NCBI GenBank assembly: GCA_032622095.1
Contig: CP136063.1
Coordinates: 183,625,956 to 183,689,955, forward strand
DNA: 64,000 bases
Source: Siphonodentalium dalli
Taxonomy: Eukaryota > Mollusca > Scaphopoda > Gadilida > Siphonodentaliidae
Reading direction: 5' to 3'
The position numbers and the translations under genes are program-made. The stretch's first letter is position 1, and each line of letters starts with the position of its first letter. The notes beneath the pieces are model-generated. The model was not told where the DNA came from. It ran no database searches and was given only the letters and a program-made list of their open reading frames with translations. This document shows positions 8,664 through 19,799 of this stretch, in pieces.

Positions 8664-8925
8664 GCCAAAGCGCTGTTTAATATATTTAATTTGTTTAGTT
8701 TCTAATGGTATTTGGTTTGAGTTAAAATCCCCAGTAATTATTATATGTGGGATATTAGAACGATCGCCCAATGCCATTTCAAGATTTGTATAAATGTTTT
8801 CCCATGTACTTACAGGTGTATTGGGTGGTCATTAAAAAGTGCCAAGCAAAAGTCTCTGTGTGGAGGTCGATACCTCTAGCCACACGCTCTCTATGTCAGG
8901 GATTTCGAGGTCAGGCATTCCCGCA
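8664..8925 (-). pseudogene. LINE endonuclease domain, N-terminal half
   Basis: The minus strand gives ESVWLEVSTSTQRLLLG, two stops, PPNTPVSTWENIY and then HIIITGDFNSNQ. YRPPN and GDFN are the classic APE-endonuclease blocks (the Asp and Asn of GDFN are catalytic in the family). The two consecutive stops replace the FYR before PPN. Similarity ends near 8,925, so the first catalytic blocks are missing. Confidence 0.8.
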
Positions 8926-8929
8926 TTCT

Positions 8930-9110
8930 GGTTCATTGTCTTTGTCGTGACATGGGTCCATGTTAAAATGTAATTAATTGTATTAGCATGTATCATCCTT
9001 TGTATATATTTATACATATGTTGTCTCATGTTCCAAATTATTTTACAGCTGAGAATAAAATATTCAACAACAATAACAACAACAACAGCAAGTAAACATA
9101 CAGACAACAG
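8930..9110 (+). repeat. Probable LINE 3' tail with CAA repeat
   Basis: The plus strand runs through AT-rich sequence to AATAAAATATTCAACAACAA at about 9,053 and then a CAA/CAG simple repeat. A polyadenylation-like AATAAA leading straight into a CAA tail is typical of the 3' end of some LINEs and suggests a truncated plus-strand insertion that broke the minus-strand LINE. No coding remains. Confidence 0.4.
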
Positions 9111-10261
9111 CAGCAGCTATGGCGTCGACCACTGAAGGCACATGCCCTATACCGATGCCTATAAATGTATGTAAAAAGTCACAAAACTTTGATTCTAGTA
9201 TATATTGGAACTTCTGTCTGTGTGTATGTATGTATAATTACGTCATCGGAAACCAATCGCCTTCACATCCGTAATATGAGCTATGCCAATATTTTTCTAT
9301 AAATATGCCAAACAACGCGTACGATATTACTAAGACCATCGTTAGTGCAAGAGAGCAACTGGAAATAATAGTGATTTTATGTCCGAACATACACATATCC
9401 CAGTAATGCATGAACTGAAATTTGATATGTAGATTCGCTACCGGTCTCTCAAAATAGGCCCCATCACCTGTTGTTCAAACTTGTGTTGGCAAGATACCAC
9501 ATACCTGCCAAATTTGTGGTGGGCGCAAGTTTTAATCAGCTCCATTGAGTGCATTCTAATTATGATTATTTCCAACATTTTACCTTTAAATAATTTACCT
9601 GGAGTGAGATTTAATAGGCGTTGTATCTGCTCTGTGGACGGTAGCAACTAGGACCACAATGCAACTAAAAACATTAGTGCTTTATTGTCTTATCCCAGGA
9701 TGCTAGATGTGGGTGTAAGTATGCTAATCTAGCTGTTTTACAGCCTCATAAAACTATTCTTTGATTCTAGTATACTGCCACGCAATTTTTCTCATATATA
9801 ACCTATTTCACCTGATACATGTACGTATTATATTTCAAATAATTATATAAACCTCCACATTATTGTGTCTGCTCGGAACTCTAAACATTACACGTATCTA
9901 GTAACCAACTAAATTATATACTATTCTATTATAATTTATTCTATCCACACTTCTTATTTTCATATAACTTGTATGGGGTGTTTGTATCTTTTAAGTTATA
10001 TCCTTCCTGAACCGGCTGTTTGGAAGATAGTCGAGTTTCACTTATTTCCGCAAAACGTGTCATTATAATTTCTCACATCTAGCCAGACGCCGTGAATATA
10101 CTTGTAACTATATACTTGTATGCAACATATCCTCGCGCAAATACTCGACCTATAATGTCATTATTTGAATCTGAAATGAGCAGATAATGGACTCATACCG
10201 TTATTTCGTTTTATGGCGCGGGCCACAGTGCAAATACACGTTAAAGAGCGTACACATGAAA
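9111..10261. other. Intergenic, nothing recognised
   Basis: AT-rich. A 14-bp string TTTGATTCTAGTAT occurs near 9,188 and again near 9,759, perhaps an insertion scar. The minus-strand frame 9,438-9,647 carries no known motif. Confidence 0.4.
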
Positions 10262-10363
10262 AATCTGCTTAGAATTGACTCATTATGAGTCGACTATGTG
10301 GCTATAAAACGCTGTAATTTTCAGCATATTATCGACTAAAAATGAGCTGATTCTAAGCAGATT
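10262..10363. repeat. Short inverted repeat, about 102 bp
   Basis: AATCTGCTTAGAATTGACTC (from 10,262) pairs with the inverse of 10,342-10,363, with about 3 mismatches in 22. A further AAGCAGATAATG follows at about 10,391. It is possibly the remnant of a miniature element. No clear target duplication is seen. Confidence 0.55.
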
Positions 10364-10365
10364 AT

Positions 10366-10620
10366 CTACCAAAAACAAGTTCTATTATAAGCAGATAATG
10401 TACGGGTTGTCGAGAGAACAGGCTTCATAGACATTGACCGTGTGTAAAATTTTCCCACGGGGTGTACTGACAAGAACGTAAATTGCTTCAAATACTTATT
10501 TATTACTGAATCGAGATGGTTATCAAGTTCATTGTTAAAGCACCTAGCCGAAACTAAACGCTGACATCGACTTTCTTTTCTGATTGACGTTGGCCGGCAT
10601 TTTAGTCCTGTAAAAGACAA
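10366..10620 (-). CDS. Weak ORF, possible exon, unrecognised
   Basis: The minus frame has 84 codons with protein-like composition (FNNELDNHLDSVINKYLKQF) and a TTGTCTTTTACAG string at its 5' side that resembles a splice acceptor. No family is recognised. MITE copy 3 begins only 13 bp beyond its start, so any upstream exon would be separated by that insertion. Chance is a fair alternative. Confidence 0.15.
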   Translation of the reverse strand: MSFTGLKCRPTSIRKESRCQRLVSARCFNNELDNHLDSVINKYLKQFTFLSVHPVGKFYTRSMSMKPVLSTTRTLSAYNRTCFW

Positions 10621-10632
10621 AACACGATGTAG

Positions 10633-10876
10633 TTAAAGATACGGGCGGCGTTGGCGGTGGGTATGGTGTTAATATATTCACCTCCGTCAAAAACGCCATA
10701 AACAGAAAGAGTAGTAAAATATAGACAGACTTTGTTCTTATACTAATCAGAAATATGGCATAAATAGTATGTTATTGTAAGTTATTTTTCCTTTGTTATG
10801 TAAACAAAAGCAAAAAACGTTACGTTTCCTGGCCTTTGTTTAGATCCGGATATTGTAAACATAAAGAGCGTTATTA
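10633..10876. mobile_element. TTAA-targeted MITE, copy 3 (right-truncated)
   Basis: TTAA (10,633-10,636), then AGATACGGGCGGCG as in copy 1, then the shared GGCGGTGGGTAT, TCAAAAACGCC, TTATGTAAACAAAAGC and CATAAAGAGCG blocks. Similarity stops near 10,876. The right end and second TTAA are missing. Confidence 0.7.
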
Positions 10877-10955
10877 CGTCCGCTCGCGCAACAGTATGGC
10901 GATCAGTCAGATTCGTAGGTTCGTACGTTGGTGTCACCCTACCGATTTCACTCCA

Positions 10956-11056
10956 TGACGTCACCCTTACGCAGTACATGCCGGCGACGTTACGGAGTAG
11001 ATTATAGAGTTGACGCCCTGGCACTTACTTCCGTTACTAGCTCGTTGCTATATAAA
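10956..11056 (+). promoter_or_regulatory. CRE and TATA pair, candidate promoter
   Basis: A perfect cAMP-response palindrome TGACGTCA (10,956-10,963) lies 86 bp before TATATAAA (11,049-11,056), in a local GC-richer stretch with several ACG/CG sites. Transcription from here would run rightward into the array, which starts about 525 bp downstream, giving RNA antisense to the RT fragments. No coding first exon is evident. Both motifs are short and could be chance. Confidence 0.3.
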
Positions 11057-11581
11057 CAAACCAGCGATCTGGCTTTTGTCGAAAATTGACAGTCAGTACA
11101 TTCGCCCTGTATACATGTACTTTCCGAAAATACAAAACACCACAACGTTATATCCCACCAATGTCAGTGTCTCGATATCATTTGACCAAATTTCTTGACA
11201 TGAAACCGCGACAGACACGGCGTGAAACACATCGCATTGAGTAAACAATTTCCCATTGTTTCAATTCAACTTCAAGATCGCGGTAAAATCAAAACCGCAA
11301 TTTGTAAGTGGTAAACATCTGAAAAAGTCATCAGGTACATGCAGAAACTAATTGTTGTGCATATTTATTTCTATTTGAGGTGGCAATTTTTCATGTTTAT
11401 CAGTATTTTTAACGATAAGAACGATGGTAATTGGGGGACTATATTTTATCTAGCGCATTAAATTTAAAATAGATTGGCTGAGTGTTTTCTATGGCAGCAC
11501 ATTTCGTTGATAATTACGAGCCATTGGTTTGTCTAAATAACATTTTTAAGTTCGAAGAGCATTAGAATGGGGATAACAGTG
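11057..11581. other. Spacer before the array
   Basis: No gene or repeat is recognised. The last 30 bp (from about 11,551, CGAAGAGCATTAG) weakly resemble array sequence (CGAAGCATTGTAT), so the true ancient border may be slightly left of 11,582. Confidence 0.4.
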
Positions 11582-11806
11582 TGAAGTGAGCATAGACTTT
11601 GCCAAATTATTCCACTGATACCTCGTTTATGGAGTTTGTAGAGCAGGCCGTTTGTCCAAACGCAATCAAATTATTTTTCAGTAGAAGACATGCAAATAAC
11701 TTACTACCACTGTCCTTTGTGAAGTTGACATATTCATGAACGAGGTAAGACATCATCATACAACGACCTCTCTGAAACTCGTGCTGCAGGGACTGACTGC
11801 GATTAA
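11582..11806 (-). repeat. Array left edge, partial unit
   Basis: Starts inside the RT palm coding region. The RT frame (11,849-11,607) reads LQHEFQRGR but loses frame after FACLL, before the catalytic Asp. Confidence 0.85.
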
Positions 11807-12250
11807 ATGAGTATATTGTTTTGTATGCGGGTAAGTATGCCTTTCTCAAATAGTTTATATATAGCTGTTAATATGGTTATGGCACGATATTTATCAGTTA
11901 TCCTTTGCTTTATTTTCGCCTTTATGAAGATTGATCATCAAACCTCGTCTGGAGTCCCGGTACTCACATCAAGTTTGTCATCGGAGAAAGAACTGAACGA
12001 AAAGCTGCTGTCCAAATTATCGTCACGCTTTAATCTCTTCTGTAACTGGAAAAAAACGAAACGGAAGATGTTGTTTCAGGAATACATGTACATATGGACA
12101 ATGTGAAGTTAACATGCCAGTTCAGTAGAAGACATGCAAATAACTTACTACCACGATCTTTTGTGAAGTTGACATATTCGTGAAAGAGGTAAGCCATCAT
12201 CATACAACGACATCTCTGAAACTCGTGCTGCAGGGTCTGACAGCGATTAA
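11807..12250 (-). repeat. Unit 1, 444 bp, internally deleted
   Basis: About 815 bp are missing. ACATGCCAG in the post-RT part is joined to TTCAGTAGAAG in the RT part, so 11,677-12,120 and 12,121-12,564 form a 444-bp direct repeat. Confidence 0.85.
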
Positions 12251-13512
12251 ATGAGTATATTGTTTTGTATGCGGGTAAGTATGACTTTTTCAAATAGTTT
12301 ATATATAGCTGTTAATATCGTTATGGCACGATATTTATCAGTTATCCTTTGCTTTATTTTCGCCTTTATGAAGATTGATCATCAAACCTCGTCTGGAGTC
12401 CTGGTACTCACATCAAGTTTGTCATCGGAGAAAGAGAAAGAATCGAACGAAAAGCTGCTGTCCAAATTATCGTCACGCTTTAATCTCTTCTGTAACTGGA
12501 AAAACGAAATTGAAGATGTTGTTTCAGGTATACATGTACATTCGGCCAATGTGATGTTAACATGTCAGTTTATAACTGAATATGAAAAACCGTTAATAGC
12601 ATCGTTCTAGGTAATCCGTGTATGTTTTTTAGACACATATGGTGCGCATATTCTAACTGCATTATATCACACTGCGACAAACATCGTAACATCTCAGATC
12701 AGTACAGGCCAGAACATAATACGATATACTGATTTTATTTTCAAGCAACTGAAAGGAGTTATCCGGCCAGGAAATATGCCGGTCTTAGTCAGGGAATAAT
12801 AATTACCCCTTATTTTGCTACAATGATTATCTACCAATTACGATCTGTGTTTGTGTGTAGCAAGAGGTATGCTAGACGGATGGCAGATTCCACTTCCATC
12901 AATGATGTAGATAATTCGTTAAACGAGCACGCACGTTTACATGTCACAAACCCATGTTTTGTTTCGTTAAATAAAATGATCACATATTGTGTAGAATTGT
13001 ACTTCAATCTCCAAATCTGACTATACTAAAAATATATGTATCAAGTCCGAGATGCCTTCTCTGGTAAGGGTTACCAGCATCATGTCGTCTACTTTTGTTA
13101 TGGCAGAACAGTCTATTCCCTGAATTGGAAGGCCATAATGTTGTTTTTTCTAATTTCCGGAGTAGATCATCGATATATAACTTATATAGCAGGGCAGGCA
13201 AATTATTACCTTGATTTGTTCCATGGTGAACAGTGAACCATCTGGATGCGAGATGATCAAATATGACGAAGCATTGTATATTGGTAAGAAGTGAGCGTAG
13301 ACTTTGCCAAATTATTCCACTGATACCTCGTTTATGGAGTTTGTAGAGCAGACTGTTTGTCCAGACGCAATCAAATTATTTTTGAGTATCGAGAAGACAT
13401 GCAAATAACTTACAACGATCATTTGTGAAGTTGACATATTCGTGAAAGAGGTAAGACATCATCATACAACGACCTCTCTGAAACTCGTGCTGCAGGGACT
13501 GACAAAGATTAA
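12251..13512 (-). repeat. Unit 2, long, 1,262 bp
   Basis: Carries the 6-bp AGAAAG insertion. One extra T in a T-run near 13,146 shifts the RT frame right after LLRKLEK. Confidence 0.9.
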
Positions 13513-14769
13513 ATGAGTATATTGTTTTGTATGCGGGTAAGTATGACTTTTTCAAATAGTTTATATATTGCTGTTAATATTGTTATGGCACGATATTTAT
13601 CAGTTATCCTTTGCTTTATTTTCGCCTTTATGAAGATTGATCATCAAACCTCGTCTGGAGTCCCGGTACTCACATCAAGTTTGTCATCGGAGAAAGAACT
13701 GAACGAAAAGCTGCTGTCCAATTCATCGTCACGCTTTAATCTCTTCTGTAACTGGAAAAACGAAATTGAAGATGTTGTTTCAGGTATACATGTACATATG
13801 GCCAATGTGATGTTAACATGTCAGTTTATAACTGAATATGAAAAACCGTTAATCGCATCGTTCTAGGTAATCCGTGTATGTTTTTCAGACATATATGGTG
13901 CGCACACTCTAGCTGCATCATATCAGACTGCGACAAACATCGTAACATCTCAGATCAGTACAGGCCAGAACTTAATACGATATACTGATTTATTTTCAAG
14001 CAACTGAAAGGAGTTATTCGGCCAGGAAATATGTCGGTCTTAGTCAGGGAATAATAATTACCCCTTATTTTGCTACAATGATTATCTATCAATTACGATC
14101 TTTGTTTGTGTTTAGCAAGAGGTATGCTAGACGGATTGCAGATTCCACTTCCATCAATGATGTAGATAATTCGTTAAACGAGCACGCACGTTTACATGTC
14201 ACAAACTCATGTCTTGTTTCGTTAAATAAAATGATCACATATTGTGTAGAATTGTACTTGAATCTCCAAATCTGACCATACCAAAAAGACATGTATCAAG
14301 TCCGAGATGCCTTCTCCGTTAAGGGTTACCGGCATCATGTCGTCTACTTGAGTTGTGGCAGAACAGTCTTTTCCCTGAATTTGAAGGCCATAATGTTGTT
14401 TTTCTAATTTCCGGAGTAGATCATCGATATATAACTTATATAGCAGGGCAGGCAAATTAATACCTTGATTTGTTCCATGGTGAACAGTGAACCATCTGGA
14501 TGTGAGATGATCAAATATGACGAAGCATTGTATATTGGTAAGAAGTGAGCGTAGACTTTGTCAAATTATTCCACTGATACCTCGTTTATGGAGTTTGTAG
14601 AGCAGACGGTTTGTTCAGACGCAATCAAATTCTTTATGAGTATCGAGAAGACATGCAAATAACTTACTACCACGATCCTTTGTGAAGTTGACATATTCGT
14701 GAATGAGGTAAGACATCATCATACAACGACCTCTCTGAAACTCGTGCTGCAGGGACTGACAGCGATTAC
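13513..14769 (-). repeat. Unit 3, long, 1,257 bp
   Basis: The RT core at 14,455-14,222 includes VDDMM. The thumb frame at 14,292-14,089 shows the continuous WRFKYNS-LFNET reading. A stop follows EFDCV in motif A. Confidence 0.9.
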
Positions 14770-16028
14770 ATGAGTATATTGTTTTGTATGCGGGTAAGTA
14801 TGACTTTTTCAAATAGTTTATATATAGCTGTTAATATGGTTATGGCACGATATTTATCAGTTATCCTTTGCTTTATTTTCGCCTTTATGAAGATTGATCA
14901 TCAAACCTCGTCTGGAGTCCCGGTACTCACATCAAGTTTGTCATCGGAGAAAGAACTGAACGAAAAGCTGCTGTCCAAATCATCGTCACGCTTTAATCTC
15001 TTCTGTAACTGGAAAAAACGAAATTGAAGATGTTGTTTCAGGTATACATGTACATATGGCCAATGTGATGTTAACATGTCAGTACATAAGTGAATATGAA
15101 AAACCGTTAATCGCATCGTTCTAGTTAACCCGTGTATGTTTTTCAGACACACATGGTGCGCACACTCTAGCTGCATTATATCAGACTGCGACAAACATCG
15201 TAACATCTCAGATCAGTACAGGCCAGAACTTAATACGATATACTGATTTATTTTCAAGCAACTGGAAGGAGTTATTCGGCCAGGAAATATGCCGGTCTTA
15301 GTCAGGGAATAATAATTACCCCTTATTTTGCTACAATGATTATCTATCAAGTACGATCTTTGTTTGTGTTTAGCAAGAGGTATGCCAAGACGGATTGCAG
15401 ATTCCACTTCCATCAATGATGTAGAGAATTCGTTAAACGAGGACGCACGTTTAAATGTCACAAACTCATGTTTTGTTTCGTTGAATAAAATGATCACATA
15501 TTGTGTAGAATTGTACTTGAATCTCCAAATCTGACCATACCGAAAAGATATGTATCAAGTCCGAGATGCCTTCTCTGGTAAGGGTTAGTAGCATCATGTC
15601 GTCTACTTGAGTTGTGGCAGAACAGTCTATTCCCTGAATTTGAAGGCCATAATGTTGTTTTTCTAATTTCCGGAGTAGATCATCGATATATAACTTATAT
15701 AGCAGGGCAGGCAAATTAATACCTTGATTTGTTCCACGGTGAACAGTGAACCATCTGGATGTGAGATGATCAAATATGACGAAGCATTGTATATTGGTAA
15801 AAAGTGAGCGTAGACTTTGCCAAATTATTCCACTGATACCTCGTTTATGGAGTTTGTAGAGCAGACTGTTTGTCCAAATGCAATCAAATTATTTTTGAGT
15901 ATCGTGAAGACATGCAAATAACTTACTACCACGATCCTTTGTGAAGTTGACATATTCGTGAAAGAGGTAAGACATCATCATACAACGACCTCTCTGAAAC
16001 TCGTGCTACAGGGACTGACAGCGATTAA
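14770..16028 (-). repeat. Unit 4, long, 1,259 bp
   Basis: RT core at 15,714-15,466 and post-RT at 15,497-14,901 with the LY-stop-SEML nonsense codon. First copy of block A. Confidence 0.9.
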
Positions 16029-17285
16029 ATGATTATATTGTTTTGTAAGTGGGTAAGTATGACTTTTTCAAATAGTTTATATATAGCTGTTAATATGGTT
16101 ATGGCACGATATTGATCAGTTATCCTTTGCTTTATTTTCGCCTTTATGAAGGTTGATCATCAAACATCGTCTGGAGTCCCGGTACTCACATCAAGTTTGT
16201 CATCGGAGAAAGAACTGAACGAAAAGCTGCTGTCCAAATCATCGTCACGCTTTAATCTCTTCTGTAACTGGAAAAACGAAATTGAAGATGTTGTTTCAGG
16301 TATACATGTACATATGGCCAATGTGATGTTAACATGTCAGTTTATAACTGAATATGAAAAACCGTTAATCGCATCGTTCTAGGTAATCCGTGTATGTTTT
16401 TCAGACATATATGGTGCGCACACTCTAGCTGCATCATATCAGACTGCGACAAACATCGTAACATCTCAGATCAGTACAGGCCAGAACTTAATACGATATA
16501 CTGATTTATTTTCAAGCAACTGAAAGGAGTTATTCGGCCAGGAAATATGCCGGTCTTAGTCAGGGAATAATAATTACCCCTTATTTTGCTACAATGATTA
16601 TCTATCAATTACGATCTTTGTTTGTGTTTAGCAAGAGGTATGCTAGACGGATCGCAGATTCCACTTCCATCAATGATGTAGATAATTCGTTAAACGAGCA
16701 CGCACGTTTACATGTCACAAACTCATGTCTTGTTTCGTTAAATAAAATGATCACATATTGTGTAGAATTGTACTTGAATCTCCAAATCTGACCATACCAA
16801 AAAGATATGTATCAAGTCCGAGATGCCTTCTCCGTTAAGGGTTACCAGCATCATGTCGTCTACTTGAGTTGTGGCAAAACAGTCTATTCCCTGAATTTGA
16901 AGGCCATAATGTTGTTTTTCTAATTTCCGGAGTAGATCATCGATATATAACTTATATAGCAGGGCAGGCAAATTAGTATCTTGATTTGTTCCATGGTGAA
17001 CAGTGAACCATCTGGATGCGAGATGATCAAATATGACGAAGAATTGTATATTGGTAAGAAGTGAGCGTAGACTTTGCCAAATTATTCCACTGATACCTCG
17101 TTTATGGAGTTTGTAGAGCAGACTGTTTGTCCAAATGCAATCAAGTTATTTTTGAGTATCGTGAAGACATGCAAATAACTTACTACCACGGTCCTTTATG
17201 AAGTTGACATATTCGTGAATGAGGCAAGACATCATCATACAACGACCTCTCTGAAACTCGTGCTGCAGGGACTGACATCGATTAA
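16029..17285 (-). repeat. Unit 5, long, 1,257 bp
   Basis: Anchor altered to ATGATTATAT. RT core at 16,971-16,738. A TTATTTTTG stop variant follows DTQK in the next motif A. Confidence 0.9.
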
Positions 17286-18540
17286 ATGAGTATATTGTTT
17301 TGTATGCGGGTATGTATGACTTTTTCAAATAGTTTATATATTGCTGTTAATATTGTTATGGCACGATATTTATCAGTTATCCTTTGCTTTATTTTCGCCT
17401 TTATGAAGATTGATCATCAAACCTCGTCTGGAGTCCCGGTACTCACATCAAGTTTGTCATCGGAGAAAGAACTGAACGAAAAGCTGCTGTCCAAATTATC
17501 GTCACGCTTTAATCTCTTCTCTAACTGGAAAAAACGAAATTGAAGATGTTGTTTCAGGTATACATGTACATATGGCCAATGTGATGTTAACATGTCAGTA
17601 TATAACTGAATATGAAAAACCGTTAATCGCATCGTTCTAGGTAACCCGTGTATGTTTTTTCAGATACATATGGTGCGCACACTCTAGCTGCATTATATCA
17701 GACTGCGACAAACATCGTATCATCTCAGATCAGTACAGGCCAGAACTTAATACGATATACTGATTTATTTTCAAGCAACTTGAAGGAGTTATTCGTCCAG
17801 GAAATATGCCGGTCTTAGTCAGGGAATAATAATTACCCCTTATTTTGCTACAATGATTATCAAGTACGATCTTTGTTTGTGTTTAGCAAGAGGTATGCTA
17901 GACGGATTGCAGATTCCACTTCCATCAATGATGTATAGAATTCGTTAAACGAGCACGCACGTTTACATGTCACAAACTCATGTTCTGTTTCGTTAAATAA
18001 TATGATCACATATTGTGTAGAATTGTACTTGAATCTCCAAATCTGACTGTACCGAAAACATATGTATCAAGTGCGAGATGCCTTCTCTGGTAAGGGTTAC
18101 CAGCAGCATGTCGTCTACTTGAGTTGTGGCAGAACAGTCTTTTCCCTGAATTTGAAGGCCATAATGTTGTGTTTCTAATTTCCGGAGTAGATCATCGATA
18201 TATAACTTATATAGCAGGGCAGGCAAATTAATACCTTGATTTGTTCCATGGTGAACAGTGAACCATCTGGATGTGAGATGATCAAATATGACGAAGCATT
18301 GTATATTGGTAAGAAGTGAGCGTAGACTTTGTCAAATTATTCCACTGATACCTCGTTTATGGAGTTTGTAGAGCAGACGGTTTGTTCAGACGCAATCAAA
18401 TTCTTTATGAGTATCGAGAAGACATGCAAATAACTTACTACCACGATCCTTTGTGAAGTTGACATATTCGTGAATGAGGTAAGACATCATCATACAACGA
18501 CCTCTCTGAAACTCGTGCTGCAGGGACTGACAGCGATTAC
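17286..18540 (-). repeat. Unit 6, long, 1,255 bp
   Basis: RT core at 18,226-17,993 with the variant LETQHYG. The motif A stop is the same as in unit 3. Confidence 0.9.
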
Positions 18541-19799
18541 ATGAGTATATTGTTTTGTATGCGGGTAAGTATGACTTTTTCAAATAGTTTATATATAGCT
18601 GTTAATATGGTTATGGCACGATATTTATCAGTTATCCTTTGCTTTATTTTCGCCTTTATGAAGATTGATCATCAAACCTCGTCTGGAGTCCCGGTACTCA
18701 CATCAAGTTTGTCATCGGAGAAAGAACTGAACGAAAAGCTGCTGTCCAAATCATCGTCACGCTTTAATCTCTTCTGTAACTGGAAAAAACGAAATTGAAG
18801 ATGTTGTTTCAGGTATACATGTACATATGGCCAATGTGATGTTAACATGTCAGTACATAAGTGAATATGAAAAACCGTTAATCGCATCGTTCTAGTTAAC
18901 CCGTGTATGTTTTTCAGACACACATGGTGCGCACACTCTAGCTGCATTATATCAGACTGCGACAAACATCGTAACATCTCAGATCAGTACAGGCCAGAAC
19001 TTAATACGATATACTGATTTATTTTCAAGCAACTGGAAGGAGTTATTCGGCCAGGAAATATGCCGGTCTTAGTCAGGGAATAATAATTACCCCTTATTTT
19101 GCTACAATGATTATCTATCAAGTACGATCTTTGTTTGTGTTTAGCAAGAGGTATGCCAAGACGGATTGCAGATTCCACTTCCATCAATGATGTAGAGAAT
19201 TCGTTAAACGAGGACGCACGTTTAAATGTCACAAACTCATGTTTTGTTTCGTTGAATAAAATGATCACATATTGTGTAGAATTGTACTTGAATCTCCAAA
19301 TCTGACCATACCGAAAAGATATGTATCAAGTCCGAGATGCCTTCTCTGGTAAGGGTTAGTAGCATCATGTCGTCTACTTGAGTTGTGGCAGAACAGTCTA
19401 TTCCCTGAATTTGAAGGCCATAATGTTGTTTTTCTAATTTCCGGAGTAGATCATCGATATATAACTTATATAGCAGGGCAGGCAAATTAATACCTTGATT
19501 TGTTCCATGGTGAACAGTGAACCATCTGGATGTGAGATGATCAAATATGACGAAGCATTGTATATTGGTAAAAAGTGAGCGTAGACTTTGCCAAATTATT
19601 CCACTGATACCTCGTTTATGGAGTTTGTAGAGCAGACTGTTTGTCCAAATGCAATCAAATTATTTTTGAGTATCGTGAAGACATGCAAATAACTTACTAC
19701 CACGATCATTTGTGAAGTTGACATATTCGTGAAAGAGGTAAGACATCATCATACAACGACCTCTCTGAAACTCGTGCTACAGGGACTGACAGCGATTAA
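18541..19799 (-). repeat. Unit 7, long, 1,259 bp (copy of unit 4)
   Basis: Protein frames at 18,672-19,485 are identical to those of unit 4 (block A). Confidence 0.9.

Larger units (their letters stand above)
5526..8925 (-). pseudogene. CR1/L2/Jockey-type LINE ORF2 relic, EN-RT-knuckle
   Basis: On the minus strand an almost collinear LINE ORF2 can be followed from the endonuclease (about 8,925) through the RT (7,560-6,350) to a C-terminal knuckle (5,744-5,526), interrupted by a MITE at 8,166-8,659. In life such a protein nicks target DNA and copies its own RNA there. Frameshifts and stops throughout (for example a stop in the QGS-like RT motif near 6,745) make it dead. The RT signature FADDTSLY and the block DISKAF-KVWHK place it in the CR1/L2/Jockey group. 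It is distinct from the RT in the array, which has VDDMM at the same position. The 5' part before the endonuclease middle is missing. Confidence 0.85.

Noticed and set aside
5526-8925. The minus-strand LINE relic as the source of the array unit
   Set aside because: Its RT reads FADDTSLY at motif C and differs in motif A and B surroundings from the array RT (TQVDDMM, LLDTQKEFD). They belong to different LINE groups.
12611-12632. A 22-nt GT...AG segment (GTAATCCGTG...TTTTAG or TTTCAG) after the conserved TAG, as a tiny intron
   Set aside because: Far below the size that splicing needs in animals, and removing it would not bypass the in-frame TAG. The acceptor-like end could only pair with a distant donor.
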